From: JABDBE01 sp049585795
GTDB taxonomy: Bacteria > Acidobacteriota > Terriglobia > Terriglobales > Acidobacteriaceae
Length of the DNA: 64,000 nt
Assembly: GCA_049585795.1 (NCBI GenBank)
Contig: JBAVAQ010000007.1
Coordinates: 372,001-436,000 of the forward strand
Direction of reading: 5' to 3'
This document shows, piece after piece, positions 24,787-32,861 of the stretch. A program made the translations under genes and the position numbers. Under the pieces are notes generated by a model, which had not been told where the DNA came from, searched no databases, and saw only the letters and a program-made list of their open reading frames with translations. The stretch's first letter is position 1; every line of letters starts with the position of its first letter.

Positions 24787-25524
24787 ATGATGGCGGAATT
24801 CATTTTTGATCGTGAGGAGGAACGCCAGCGAATTGACCAATTCCTGGCGAAGAGGCGTCCGTTTCTCCTCTACGGACGATCGGGAGTTGGCAAGACACTT
24901 CTGCTCCGTAATGTGCTGCCCCAGTTTCGGTCTGTTCTCTATTGCGAAGACTCAGCAACGACCAACGTGATGTTCCGCAGTCTCGCCCGTAGTTTGCTGC
25001 GATTGCAGAGTCCCCGTGCGATCAAGGCCTTTCGCGACGAGGATGCGATTACGACAAAGTCCGCGGTTTCGTTGAAAGGAATTGTGATGGATGCGTTGCG
25101 AGAGGGGGAATACTCGATCGTGCTCGACCATCTCAAGCGCCCTTCGTACTCGTTTGCGTCGGCGGTCCGCGAAGTCATGGGATGGGGCTCGACTCCGGTG
25201 AATGCGGTGGCGCGTTCCAGCCACATGGAAGACACGGGCTTTCTCCAGCCGCTTTACGGCGAGCGTTCGCAGAAATGTGAAATCCGCAACTTTGACGACT
25301 CAACCGCCGAGCAATTTGCTCGTGAGCGGATCAAGCTCGCTGGCCTGTCGGGCACGAACATCGGCGAATTCGTCGACAAAGTTCTGGAATTCAGCGGGGG
25401 CAATCCGGGGGCAATGATTGCATTGATCGCTATGGCGACTTGTCCAAAGTACCGCTCTGAGGAACACATCAAGATCTCGCCGCTATACATCGACTTTCGC
25501 ATGAATGGGGGCGTTGCCAGGTGA
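24787..25524 (+). CDS. P-loop ATPase, AAA/STAND-like
   Basis: A 245-residue protein. Walker A is GRSGVGKT at residues 30-37, after an N-terminal FDREEERQRIDQFL that resembles the start of archaeal-type and STAND ATPases. Walker B is probably YSIVLDHLKRP (residues 109-118). The segment LEFSGGNPGAMIALIAMA near residues 204-221 resembles the sensor region of such ATPases. No DNA-binding or membrane domain is seen. It could regulate or assemble the GTPase encoded next; its last codon overlaps the GTG start of that gene (GTGA), so they are coupled. Confidence 0.72.
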   Translation: MMAEFIFDREEERQRIDQFLAKRRPFLLYGRSGVGKTLLLRNVLPQFRSVLYCEDSATTNVMFRSLARSLLRLQSPRAIKAFRDEDAITTKSAVSLKGIVMDALREGEYSIVLDHLKRPSYSFASAVREVMGWGSTPVNAVARSSHMEDTGFLQPLYGERSQKCEIRNFDDSTAEQFARERIKLAGLSGTNIGEFVDKVLEFSGGNPGAMIALIAMATCPKYRSEEHIKISPLYIDFRMNGGVAR

Positions 25525-27581
25525 CGAACGGGTCCAATTCGCTCAATTCGAATCACGAGCGGCGCTTGAGCGTGACCTGCCGCCACATTGATAAGCTGCT
25601 GGCGGAGATGGAGAGCGCTCTCAATGTCTCGACGTCCAAGCTAGCCTTTCCGCAATATGCTTCGGATCTGAGCCCGGCCCAACGGCGCGTGATCGAAGAC
25701 TATATCGGACGAATTCGATCCCAGCTGGTTCGCATCCTCGATGGTCAGGGTATTGAGCGGCCGCCCGCTGATATCCCGGTTTCGCGGTCGTTGCATTCCT
25801 ATCTCACCTTCGCGGATATCGCCACCGAGGAACTAAAACCCGAATACATGCGCGGCTACGGGGAAGTTCCTCCGGCGGCTGCGCTTGAACTGAATGGCAT
25901 CGCTGGAGAACTCCAGGGTTTGGTACGACAACTCGATCAATATCTAATGCGTGGATCCAGGGAAAACCTGCAAGAACGCTTGGAGAGGCTGGAACAAACT
26001 GGAGACGAAATCCCGGTTCTCAAGAAGCTGGAATCGGTCATCAGCGAACACGGACTGGTTGAATTCCGGTCCACTTTGTCGATGATTCTGGACCGTCTGG
26101 AAGACAACAGTTTCGAAATCGCCATCTTTGGACGCGTCAGTTCGGGCAAGTCGTCTCTGTTGAATGCGATGCTCGGGACGGATGTACTTCCGGTGGGAGT
26201 TACTCCGATTACCGCCGTTCCGACACGCTTGCTGTACAGCGAGACTCCCATGGTCCACGTCTGGTTTGCCAATCGGACGCCCGAACAGTTTGGCATAGCG
26301 CAGTTGCCGGAGTTTGTGGCGGAGCAGCTTAATCGTGGGAACGAGAAGCATGTAACGAGAATTGTGGTTCAGCTCCCGTCGCCTCGCCTTCGAGAGGGCA
26401 TCGCATTCGTCGACACTCCTGGGTTGGGATCTTTGGCGACTCGTGGAGCCGCCGAAACACTCGCTTATTTGCCACGATGCGATCTGGGGGTTGTTCTCAT
26501 CGATGCCGGATCGACTCTGACCCCCGACGATCTTCAAACCATTCAGATTCTCTATGATGCTGCAATTCCAGCCATGGTGTTGTTGAGCAAGGCGGATTTG
26601 TTGACGCTCGAAGATCGCTCGCAGGTTATCGGATATGTGAAGGATCACATTAAGGAGGAGTTGAACCTGGATCTGGCGGTGCGCGCCGTGAGCGTGATGG
26701 CCGGAAGCAAAGATCTCGTGGCTCAGTGGTTCGAAGAAGACATCGCTCCCTTGTACAGCCAGCGTCAGGAACTGAAGCTGCGCTCCATCCGGCGCAAGCT
26801 GGGAGCGCTCCGCCAATCGGTAGAGATGGCCTTGCGCAGTCGCTTGCGCCGCAAGGATCAAACCTCACCGAAGAAGGTAGAACAACTGCGTGTCGTCGAA
26901 GCTGAATTGCGTAAGGCCAGTGGCCGTCTTGAGGAGATGAAGAAGATAGCGCGTGGCGTGGCGAACGACCTGGAATATTCAAGCACTCGAAGGTTACGCT
27001 TTGCGGCAGCCACAGTGGTTGAATCATGGTCCAAGCAAGGTGCCGGAGATGAAGCCGTGCCGGGGATTGTGCGCAACGCAGTGACGTGGACGGTTCAGGA
27101 ACAAACCGAGTCTCTTCGCCGGCGTATGGACGCAATGGCGCACAAAGTCCATGAAACCCTCCGCGCAACTGCCAAGGTGCTTGAGGTCGAGGACGCGCCT
27201 GGAGAACAAGAGTTCGCCGGCGTGGTGCGAGAAATGCCAGCCTTTGATCCAGGAGAGCTCAGTGTCCACTTAAAGCGGCCTTTGCTGTTCAGCCTGCTCG
27301 GAGAAAGAATTTCGAGATCGATCGTGACCGAGCGGCTGGCGGGTATGATCGGGAGTCAATTGTCGAAATCCTTATCGGCCTACCACGCTTTGCTGTATGA
27401 CTGGTCCGATAGAACTTTGGGTCAGATTCAACGTAGATTTGACGCTTACGCCAATGGCTACCGTGCTCAGGTAGAGAGGTTGGTCGGCGATCATGTGTCG
27501 CCGGCCGAACAAGAAAGCAGCATACGTCGTGATCTGCAAGGCTTGGAAGGCGAGCGATCCGAGCCGACTGTGGCTTCCTGA
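25521..27581 (+). CDS. Bacterial dynamin-like GTPase (first copy)
   Basis: A 686-residue protein. A helical N-terminal region of about 190 residues precedes the GTPase domain: G1 GRVSSGKS (204-211), G2 around TPITAVPT (228-235), G3 DTPGLGS (298-304) and G4 SKAD (356-359). The C-terminal 250 residues are helical and charged, as in the stalk of bacterial dynamins, with no clear membrane-anchoring helix. Bacterial dynamin-like proteins remodel or seal membranes and often come in pairs of unequal length; a second one closes this operon. crcB follows after 51 bases. A role in protecting the membrane under fluoride stress is inferred. Confidence 0.86.
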   Translation: MTNGSNSLNSNHERRLSVTCRHIDKLLAEMESALNVSTSKLAFPQYASDLSPAQRRVIEDYIGRIRSQLVRILDGQGIERPPADIPVSRSLHSYLTFADIATEELKPEYMRGYGEVPPAAALELNGIAGELQGLVRQLDQYLMRGSRENLQERLERLEQTGDEIPVLKKLESVISEHGLVEFRSTLSMILDRLEDNSFEIAIFGRVSSGKSSLLNAMLGTDVLPVGVTPITAVPTRLLYSETPMVHVWFANRTPEQFGIAQLPEFVAEQLNRGNEKHVTRIVVQLPSPRLREGIAFVDTPGLGSLATRGAAETLAYLPRCDLGVVLIDAGSTLTPDDLQTIQILYDAAIPAMVLLSKADLLTLEDRSQVIGYVKDHIKEELNLDLAVRAVSVMAGSKDLVAQWFEEDIAPLYSQRQELKLRSIRRKLGALRQSVEMALRSRLRRKDQTSPKKVEQLRVVEAELRKASGRLEEMKKIARGVANDLEYSSTRRLRFAAATVVESWSKQGAGDEAVPGIVRNAVTWTVQEQTESLRRRMDAMAHKVHETLRATAKVLEVEDAPGEQEFAGVVREMPAFDPGELSVHLKRPLLFSLLGERISRSIVTERLAGMIGSQLSKSLSAYHALLYDWSDRTLGQIQRRFDAYANGYRAQVERLVGDHVSPAEQESSIRRDLQGLEGERSEPTVAS

Positions 27582-27632
27582 GTAGCCGGTGAGTCGGTTG
27601 GAGTGCATTAAAAAAGAAAGGAACGAGGCGAC

Positions 27633-28010
27633 TTGCTGAAATACGTGATGGTGGGTGTGGGAGGTTGTCTGGGTTCGATGTTGCGCTTCTGGCTGGGCAG
27701 TTATATCGGCAGCAGAATGGGAACGCGGTTTCCCTACGGGACACTCGTGATTAACATTACGGGTTCGTTCCTGATCGGCCTGGTCTTTGCGGTATTAACG
27801 GCCAGAACTCATTGGAGCCCGAACTGGCGATATCTGATCCCAATTGGCTTCATCGGAGGCTACACGACATTCTCCAGCTTCGAATATGAGACATTGCGCA
27901 CGATCCAGGATGGCCAGATCGGCCTGGGCTTTCTGTATATAGCAGTGAGCGTGATCGTTGGGTTTGTTGCGGTGTGGGGTGGCGTTATGGCGGGGAGGGC
28001 GATCCCATGA
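27633..28010 (+). CDS. crcB: Fluoride ion channel CrcB/FluC
   Basis: A 125-residue membrane protein with four helices, started by TTG with GAAAGGAACGAGG upstream. FluC dimers export fluoride passively. The conserved NITGSFLIG (residues 41-49) carries the pore Asn, and GGYTTFSSFEYE (75-86) has the Thr-Phe-Ser track that lines the fluoride path. GCLGSMLRFW near the N-terminus is also typical. The gene lies centrally in the riboswitch-headed operon and its TGA overlaps the next ATG (ATGA). It is the anchor for the fluoride-resistance interpretation of the island. Confidence 0.96.
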   Translation: MLKYVMVGVGGCLGSMLRFWLGSYIGSRMGTRFPYGTLVINITGSFLIGLVFAVLTARTHWSPNWRYLIPIGFIGGYTTFSSFEYETLRTIQDGQIGLGFLYIAVSVIVGFVAVWGGVMAGRAIP

Positions 28011-28588
28011 AAGCGGAAGCTTTCGCACCGGGAGCTAACGTAAGCCAGGTAGTCACCAAGGGAGCGTGTCCAATCTGTGGAATCCTGAAAGATTTTCAGT
28101 GGACATTGGTGGAAGCGACTCGGCCTCAATCAGACTTGCGGGTATGCAATTTTCACGGGTGGGCGCTGGCTCGATCCAGAGCGAAGCTTTCGCGCTCCAC
28201 GCCTGGGGAAAGCGTCACGACCGTCTTCTTGGAAATGTTGAAGCCGCCTCTGGTGGGGAAAGTGAACAGTGAGGAATGCACCTTGTGTCATCGTGTCCTG
28301 GAAGAGGAAGTCACTCGTTTGCGTGAGCTGGCGCAGACGCTTCAAGGGACAATGTTCGCGGAGTGGATGAGGAGTCAGGGCAGTCTTTGTCTGGAGCACG
28401 GCCGGAAAGTGAAGGAATTTGTCCCATTGGGCTTGCGAAAGCTGGTTGACGAAATCGTTGAACGAAATCGAGCGGAGTTGCAGCAGGAGCTTGAAAGCTT
28501 CCTGGAACAGCTAAAACACGGAATTCATGAGGGCGGAGGACTTTTAGGTCGTACCGCTGAGTTTTTGGTTGGTCAAAGAGGACTCTAA
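28007..28588 (+). CDS. Paired CxxC/CxxH putative metal-binding protein (second copy)
   Basis: A 193-residue protein whose ATG overlaps the crcB stop. It has the same plan as the product at 23840: Cys21/Cys24 with Cys47/His50, and Cys91/Cys94 with Cys128/His131, then a long helix and the ending GRTAEFLVGQRGL, which parallels the tail of the first copy. The two are therefore diverged paralogues or separate members of one family. A structural zinc role is inferred from the ligands; no catalytic motif is visible. The tight coupling to crcB suggests that its job is linked to fluoride. Confidence 0.72.
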   Translation: MKAEAFAPGANVSQVVTKGACPICGILKDFQWTLVEATRPQSDLRVCNFHGWALARSRAKLSRSTPGESVTTVFLEMLKPPLVGKVNSEECTLCHRVLEEEVTRLRELAQTLQGTMFAEWMRSQGSLCLEHGRKVKEFVPLGLRKLVDEIVERNRAELQQELESFLEQLKHGIHEGGGLLGRTAEFLVGQRGL

Positions 28589-28603
28589 CCACAGGAGGAA
28601 AAT

Positions 28604-29335
28604 GTGCTGACACCAGGGCCGGGTAAGAAAGTCGGCGTCTACGTGGCAGAAGATCAGCAGTTCCACGGGGCGGCCGCCTATGCCGCCATTCTGGACTTTT
28701 TGTTTTTTCATGGGGTCTCGGGCGCAACGGTGACTCGCGGCATCGCCGGATTCGGTGCCGATCACCACATGCACACCACCCGCCTTGTTGACTTGGCGGT
28801 CCGCCTTCCGGTGAAAGTCGAGTTCATTGAAAGCGCAGCGAAGGTGGAAGAACTTTTGCCGAAGCTGCAGGAGATGGTGGGCACCGGTCTGATTGAAATG
28901 CACGATACCACCATCGTCAAACCGGCCGAGAAGAAGCAGAAACGAGGCGCCTCCGAAGGCCCTCCATTAAAGCGGGAAGGCAAGGCGAAGATGATGCGCA
29001 TCTATATTGGGGAGAACGACAAGTGGAATGGTAAGCCTCTGCATGAAGCCATCGTCGACGGTCTTCGAGCCCACGATATTGCTGGCGTAACGGTTTATCG
29101 CGGCATTCTGGGCTACGGCGCAAACCGACGCATACACAAGGATGCCAAGCTGAGCCTCTCGCACGACCGGCCTATCCTTCTGTCGGTGGTTGACACCGAA
29201 CCGAAGTTGCAGGCTTTCATGCCGATTCTCGACGAGATGGTACAGCAGGGTCTGGTCGTACTCTCCAACGTGGACGTCATTAAGTACAGCCACAACTACG
29301 AGAAATCCGATCGACGGCAGGAGACGCAGATATGA
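28604..29335 (+). CDS. Tandem DUF190 protein
   Basis: A 243-residue protein from a GTG preceded by AGGAGGAAAAT. Two DUF190 units are present: residues 7-107 (VGVYVAEDQQFHG...HGVSGATVTRGIAGFG) and residues 127-230 (MMRIYIGENDKWNG...HDIAGVTVYRGILGYG), joined by a Lys-rich linker. DUF190 has a ferredoxin-like fold related to PII proteins and is often next to crcB; the gene family is known among fluoride-riboswitch-associated genes. The first unit has diverged more than the second. The next gene starts within its stop (ATGA) and encodes a third unit. Confidence 0.9.
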   Translation: MLTPGPGKKVGVYVAEDQQFHGAAAYAAILDFLFFHGVSGATVTRGIAGFGADHHMHTTRLVDLAVRLPVKVEFIESAAKVEELLPKLQEMVGTGLIEMHDTTIVKPAEKKQKRGASEGPPLKREGKAKMMRIYIGENDKWNGKPLHEAIVDGLRAHDIAGVTVYRGILGYGANRRIHKDAKLSLSHDRPILLSVVDTEPKLQAFMPILDEMVQQGLVVLSNVDVIKYSHNYEKSDRRQETQI

Positions 29336-29685
29336 AACTGGAAGGCAAAGCCAAGATGCTACGCATTCATTTCGGCGAGGACGATAAGTGGCACGACAAA
29401 CCACTCTATGAAGCGATCGTAGTTAAGTGTCGAGAACTCGACATAGCTGGCGCGACCGTATTTCGCGGCATTGAAGGCTATGGTGCGAGCACCCTGATCC
29501 ACAAGCGTCACCTGCTTCGCTCGTCAGACCGGCCAATTATGGTTTCAGTGATCGACACGGAGGAAAAAATCAGGACCCTTATTCCGGCTCTGGATGAAAT
29601 GGTGGACGAAGGCTTGATCGCAATGTCAGAGGTGGAAGTAATCCGCTACGTGCATCAGGAAGGAGTGCGCTCTCCGGCCTCGTAG
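29332..29685 (+). CDS. Single DUF190 protein
   Basis: A 117-residue protein made of one DUF190 domain: KMLRIHFGEDDKWHDKPLY, LDIAGATVFRGIEGYGAS, then DRPIMVSVIDTEEKIRTL and LIAMSEVEVIRY. It is close to the second unit of the preceding gene, so the three units arose by duplication and may form a hetero-oligomer like PII trimers. The start overlaps the previous stop in an ATGA. The role is unknown; sensing or channel regulation is possible by analogy with PII. Confidence 0.9.
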   Translation: MKLEGKAKMLRIHFGEDDKWHDKPLYEAIVVKCRELDIAGATVFRGIEGYGASTLIHKRHLLRSSDRPIMVSVIDTEEKIRTLIPALDEMVDEGLIAMSEVEVIRYVHQEGVRSPAS

Positions 29686-29724
29686 CCAAATACAGAATGG
29701 AACAAGAGCGTTAACGCGAGAGCG

Positions 29725-31530
29725 ATGAAAACAGACTCGAAAGGAAACTCGGCGCTTGAGAAGCCGGCATCCGCACGGTTGGCATCCGTCGCGCCCGAGG
29801 ATCGGCAGGCCTCCTCTGAGAATTCTCACGGAGAGTCAGCACTTCTGCGGTTGGCGGAGTTAGCTGACCAGTTTGACGGCGAGCAAGTCGCGGCCGATGC
29901 GCGGTCCGTCGCAGAGCGAGTATCGGAGGGCCGCTTCTACGTTGCTTGTATCGGTCAATTCAAGCGCGGCAAATCCTCGGTCCTGAATGCGCTGGTGGGC
30001 GACGGCATACTGCCCACTGGAGTTGTGCCGGTCACCACCGTGCCCACCATCGTTCGCTACGGAAGCCGTGCGGTCGCTCGCGTGCGCTTTGAAGCCGCTG
30101 GCGGCTGGACAGATATTCCGGTTAAGAGTGTCGATGAGTATGTCTCCGAAGAGAAGAACCCTGAGAACGCGAAGCATGTTGCGGCATTGGAAATCTTTGC
30201 GCCTAGTCCACTGCTTGCAACCGGCATGTGTTTCGTCGACACACCAGGATTGGGATCGGTGTTCACCGGGAATACCGCAGCCACACAGGCTTTCATTCCT
30301 CACATTGATGCGGCACTGGTCGTGATTGGGGCGGACCCTCCGCTAGCGGGGGAAGAGCTTGTACTGGTTGAGGCAGTCGCGCGGCACGTTCGGGATCTCA
30401 TTATCGCCGTAAATAAGGCGGATCGCACCACGGACGCAGAACGAGCTGAAGCGGTGGCGTTCGCACGACGCCAGCTCGAAAAGCGACTCCCCCAACATTC
30501 TGTCGGACCTTTGTTTGAGGTCAGCGCGGTGGAACGGCTCGAACATCGCGGAACCGGTCGAGACTGGGAGAAGCTGGTCGCTTCTCTGAACCATTTGATC
30601 GAAGGATCGGGCCGTCGCTTGATCCAGGCAGCCTGCGAACGGGGACTAGAGCGGATCAGCGAGCAGCTTCTTGTGATCATCTCGGAAGAGCGCGAGGCAC
30701 TTCAACGGCCGATCGAAGAGTCGGAGAACCGCATCGCCGCAATGAAACAGACCATTGGCGATGCCGAGCGTTCGATGAGGGAACTCGGGTATCTTTTCAT
30801 GGCTGAACAGCAGCATATTTCAGACATGTTCGTCGATCGCCACAAGACATTTCTCGCACGCGTGCTGCCACAGGCGCACAAGGAGTTCGACGTTTCACTG
30901 CAATCGATATCTGGTTGGCTAGGTCCATCGTATCGCCGGCGCACTTTCCACGAAGCGCAAGAACTAGCGCACCGTCACGTCATGCCATGGTTAAAGCCCG
31001 AGCAGGAAAAAGCGGAGGGCGAATACCGGCGTGTTGCGTCGAGGTTTGTAGAAATGGCAAATGACTTTCTGAACAAACTTGCGAACGCCGGCATTCCTGA
31101 ATTGGCGCGTATGCCCCATGCTCTCGATCCGGAACGCGGATTTCGCGTACGCTCCGAATTCACTTTTTGCGAGTTCAGAGACGTCGCGCAGCCTGCCTCA
31201 CCGCTGCGCTGGCTCGCCGACCTGATTCTTGGACTGGTTGGCGCCCGGTCGATCATTAGGAACGAGGCCCAAGAGTTTCTCACCAGGCTGCTCGAAACCA
31301 ACAGCACTCGTGTGCAGAGCGACGTTCTCAACCGGATTCAGGAGAGCCGCGGGAAGTTAGAAGCTGAGATTCGCAAGCTGCTTCATGAGGTGAGCCGGAT
31401 CGCGGAACAGGCCCTGGTCCGCGCCCGAAAATTGAAGGAAGACGGCGAGCCCGCGGTTCAGGCGGAATTGAATCGCTTGGATGGGTTGGAAGAGGAAGTG
31501 ACTGCGCTCCGAGGATCTACACAGCATTAG
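29725..31530 (+). CDS. Bacterial dynamin-like GTPase (second copy)
   Basis: A 601-residue protein. After a short charged N-terminus the GTPase domain begins: G1 GQFKRGKS (77-84), G2 within VVPVTTVPT, G3 DTPGLGS (172-178), G4 NKAD (230-233). Coiled-coil helices follow, and a hydrophobic patch WLADLILGLVGA (about residues 498-509) could touch the membrane. It shares ILPxGVxPxTxVPT with the first dynamin-like protein but is shorter and has a different N-terminus, so they probably work as an unequal pair. It is the last gene of the island operon. Confidence 0.87.
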   Translation: MKTDSKGNSALEKPASARLASVAPEDRQASSENSHGESALLRLAELADQFDGEQVAADARSVAERVSEGRFYVACIGQFKRGKSSVLNALVGDGILPTGVVPVTTVPTIVRYGSRAVARVRFEAAGGWTDIPVKSVDEYVSEEKNPENAKHVAALEIFAPSPLLATGMCFVDTPGLGSVFTGNTAATQAFIPHIDAALVVIGADPPLAGEELVLVEAVARHVRDLIIAVNKADRTTDAERAEAVAFARRQLEKRLPQHSVGPLFEVSAVERLEHRGTGRDWEKLVASLNHLIEGSGRRLIQAACERGLERISEQLLVIISEEREALQRPIEESENRIAAMKQTIGDAERSMRELGYLFMAEQQHISDMFVDRHKTFLARVLPQAHKEFDVSLQSISGWLGPSYRRRTFHEAQELAHRHVMPWLKPEQEKAEGEYRRVASRFVEMANDFLNKLANAGIPELARMPHALDPERGFRVRSEFTFCEFRDVAQPASPLRWLADLILGLVGARSIIRNEAQEFLTRLLETNSTRVQSDVLNRIQESRGKLEAEIRKLLHEVSRIAEQALVRARKLKEDGEPAVQAELNRLDGLEEEVTALRGSTQH

Positions 31531-32208
31531 CATCTCGACCGCGCTAACCAAGAACTCGGTCGCCGGAACGGACGGTTCCGTACTCGACGTTTTTGAGGTG
31601 CGCGGATTCAGCAGGGAACGCCGCATTATAGATGTCTAAGTATTCGTCTCTGCCAACGGATCTCATCCAAGCCAGGATCAATCCCCACCGCGGAGTCGAA
31701 CTATTCAGGGTATTGATAACGCGTAACTTATTGATTCTTGGAACTGCTACAACGGCTAAAAAGGCCCCATTGCCCGATCCGTTGTACGTTTATTGTACGA
31801 AATTGTTTTTCGCTCTGGAGTCCAACCGGCACTACATTGGGGCCCGAGTATCGCATAGATTCTCAAAGATAGATCGAAAAAGCACCGAGCCTCCCGTGAT
31901 ACGGTAAGTCCCCCGATATCACTCTTCTCTTCTGGGAGCACACAAAGTGCCCCGAGACATCTCCGATCAAGGCCAGAGACAAAAAGGAACTTAAATAGAT
32001 CTTCCCCCAGATGGCGGGCGAAAAACGAACATCCATTTCTCCCCAAGCTAACCCTGATAGGAATCCAGGAGTAATAAATTGTTCGATTGGTTCGCAACGG
32101 GCGAGAAGGAAAACTGCGAGAGAAGCCCGGCGGAGAAACCGCCTCTGCGGAATATCTATTGTACGAAACTAGAATGTGTCATTAAGCTATTGATAATAAA
32201 CGATCTAT
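31531..32208. other. Non-coding island end with TTGTACG direct repeats
   Basis: No convincing gene is seen in these 678 bases on either strand. TTGTACG occurs three times in direct orientation (31782-31788, 31793-31799, 32159-32165), the last about 44 bases from the att-like site. A partial match of 10 bases to the tmRNA T arm lies near 31691-31700. This could be the remains of a recombination region; an integrase gene is absent. Confidence 0.5.
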
Positions 32209-32232
32209 TGGTGGAGGCGGCGGGAGTCGAAC
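32209..32232. repeat. Right att-like site inside the tmRNA gene
   Basis: The last 24 bases of the tmRNA gene, from its CCA end into the T arm. They are identical to 23339-23362 and in the same orientation. The two copies bound the presumed island. Confidence 0.88.
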
Positions 32233-32596
32233 CCGCGTCCGAAAATGTTACTGGTCAAGAGACTACATGCTTATTCCGGTTCATGCCCCAGGCGTTGGGC
32301 GCCATTGCTGGCGCTTCCCCCAGGACGTTCGCAGCCCACGCTCAGAACGGACAAGAAACGCTAGCCGCTAGCCTGTGATCTTAGCCTCCCGCCCCAGACG
32401 TAGACGGGAAGAGCAGCCCTCTGTGTGACACTCGCTCACCGCCCAAGGGCGAAGCGGTGGAGAGCGGCTGCCTAATTAATTAGGCTGCGTATGCCATTGG
32501 TTGATTGGCAATTATCATTTTGCCCACGATTACGGGTGTGTGCACCCCGGCATGCCTCTTGGCCGCAAGCATCTCCGTCGAAGCCGTGACGCCCCC
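32209..32596 (-). ncRNA. ssrA: Transfer-messenger RNA
   Basis: A 388-base tmRNA gene. The 5' acceptor strand GGGGGCG (32596-32590) pairs with CGCCTCC before ACCA at the 3' end (one G-U pair). TTCGACGG near the 5' end and GGTTCGACTCCC near the 3' end form the D-like and T arms of the tRNA-like domain. The tag frame reads ANQPMAYAA followed by TAA (stop at 32482-32480), with the GCC resume codon at 32509-32507. tmRNA with SmpB rescues stalled ribosomes and tags the peptide for proteolysis. The gene is intact although it is used as an integration site. Confidence 0.95.
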
Positions 32597-32628
32597 ATCT
32601 GGGATTGGCCATGCAAAGAGCTATTTCC

Positions 32629-32657
32629 AATCTAGGTTGCAGGCGATTGGAAGTCAA
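32629..32657 (-). promoter_or_regulatory. ssrA promoter
   Basis: TTGACT (-35, 32657-32652) and TAGATT (-10, 32634-32629) with an ideal 17-base spacer. Transcription would begin about 25 bases before the mature tmRNA 5' end. Confidence 0.75.
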
Positions 32658-32861
32658 CTGCTGTCGGATGCCCCAATCGCCCATACCCGCATCACCATGG
32701 CTCGTTTAGCTTGGCTACTCAGGTTAACGGTCGGATATGGCCTTCCCGGTGAGCACGAAGCGCTGTGCCCTTCCAGAATTCCAGAATATTATGCTTAGTT
32801 AATGCTATTCATGCTATTCTATGTCTGCTGCAGCTAGGTTGTATCTTAAGGAGGGTTCGCG

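Noticed and set aside
31690..31700. Third att copy (10-base match to the T arm of tmRNA)
   Set aside because: The match is too short and lacks the acceptor part, so chance is sufficient.
31756..32097. 113-codon minus-strand frame at the island end
   Set aside because: No recognisable domain, no ribosome site, and the sequence spans the region with TTGTACG repeats.
23363..32208. Integrase or transposase in the island
   Set aside because: All frames were read for recombinase signatures and none was found; the island claim rests on the duplicated tmRNA end only.
32079..32798. Short plus-strand frames across the tmRNA gene
   Set aside because: They are antisense to a structured RNA gene whose ends, tag and arms are all accounted for.
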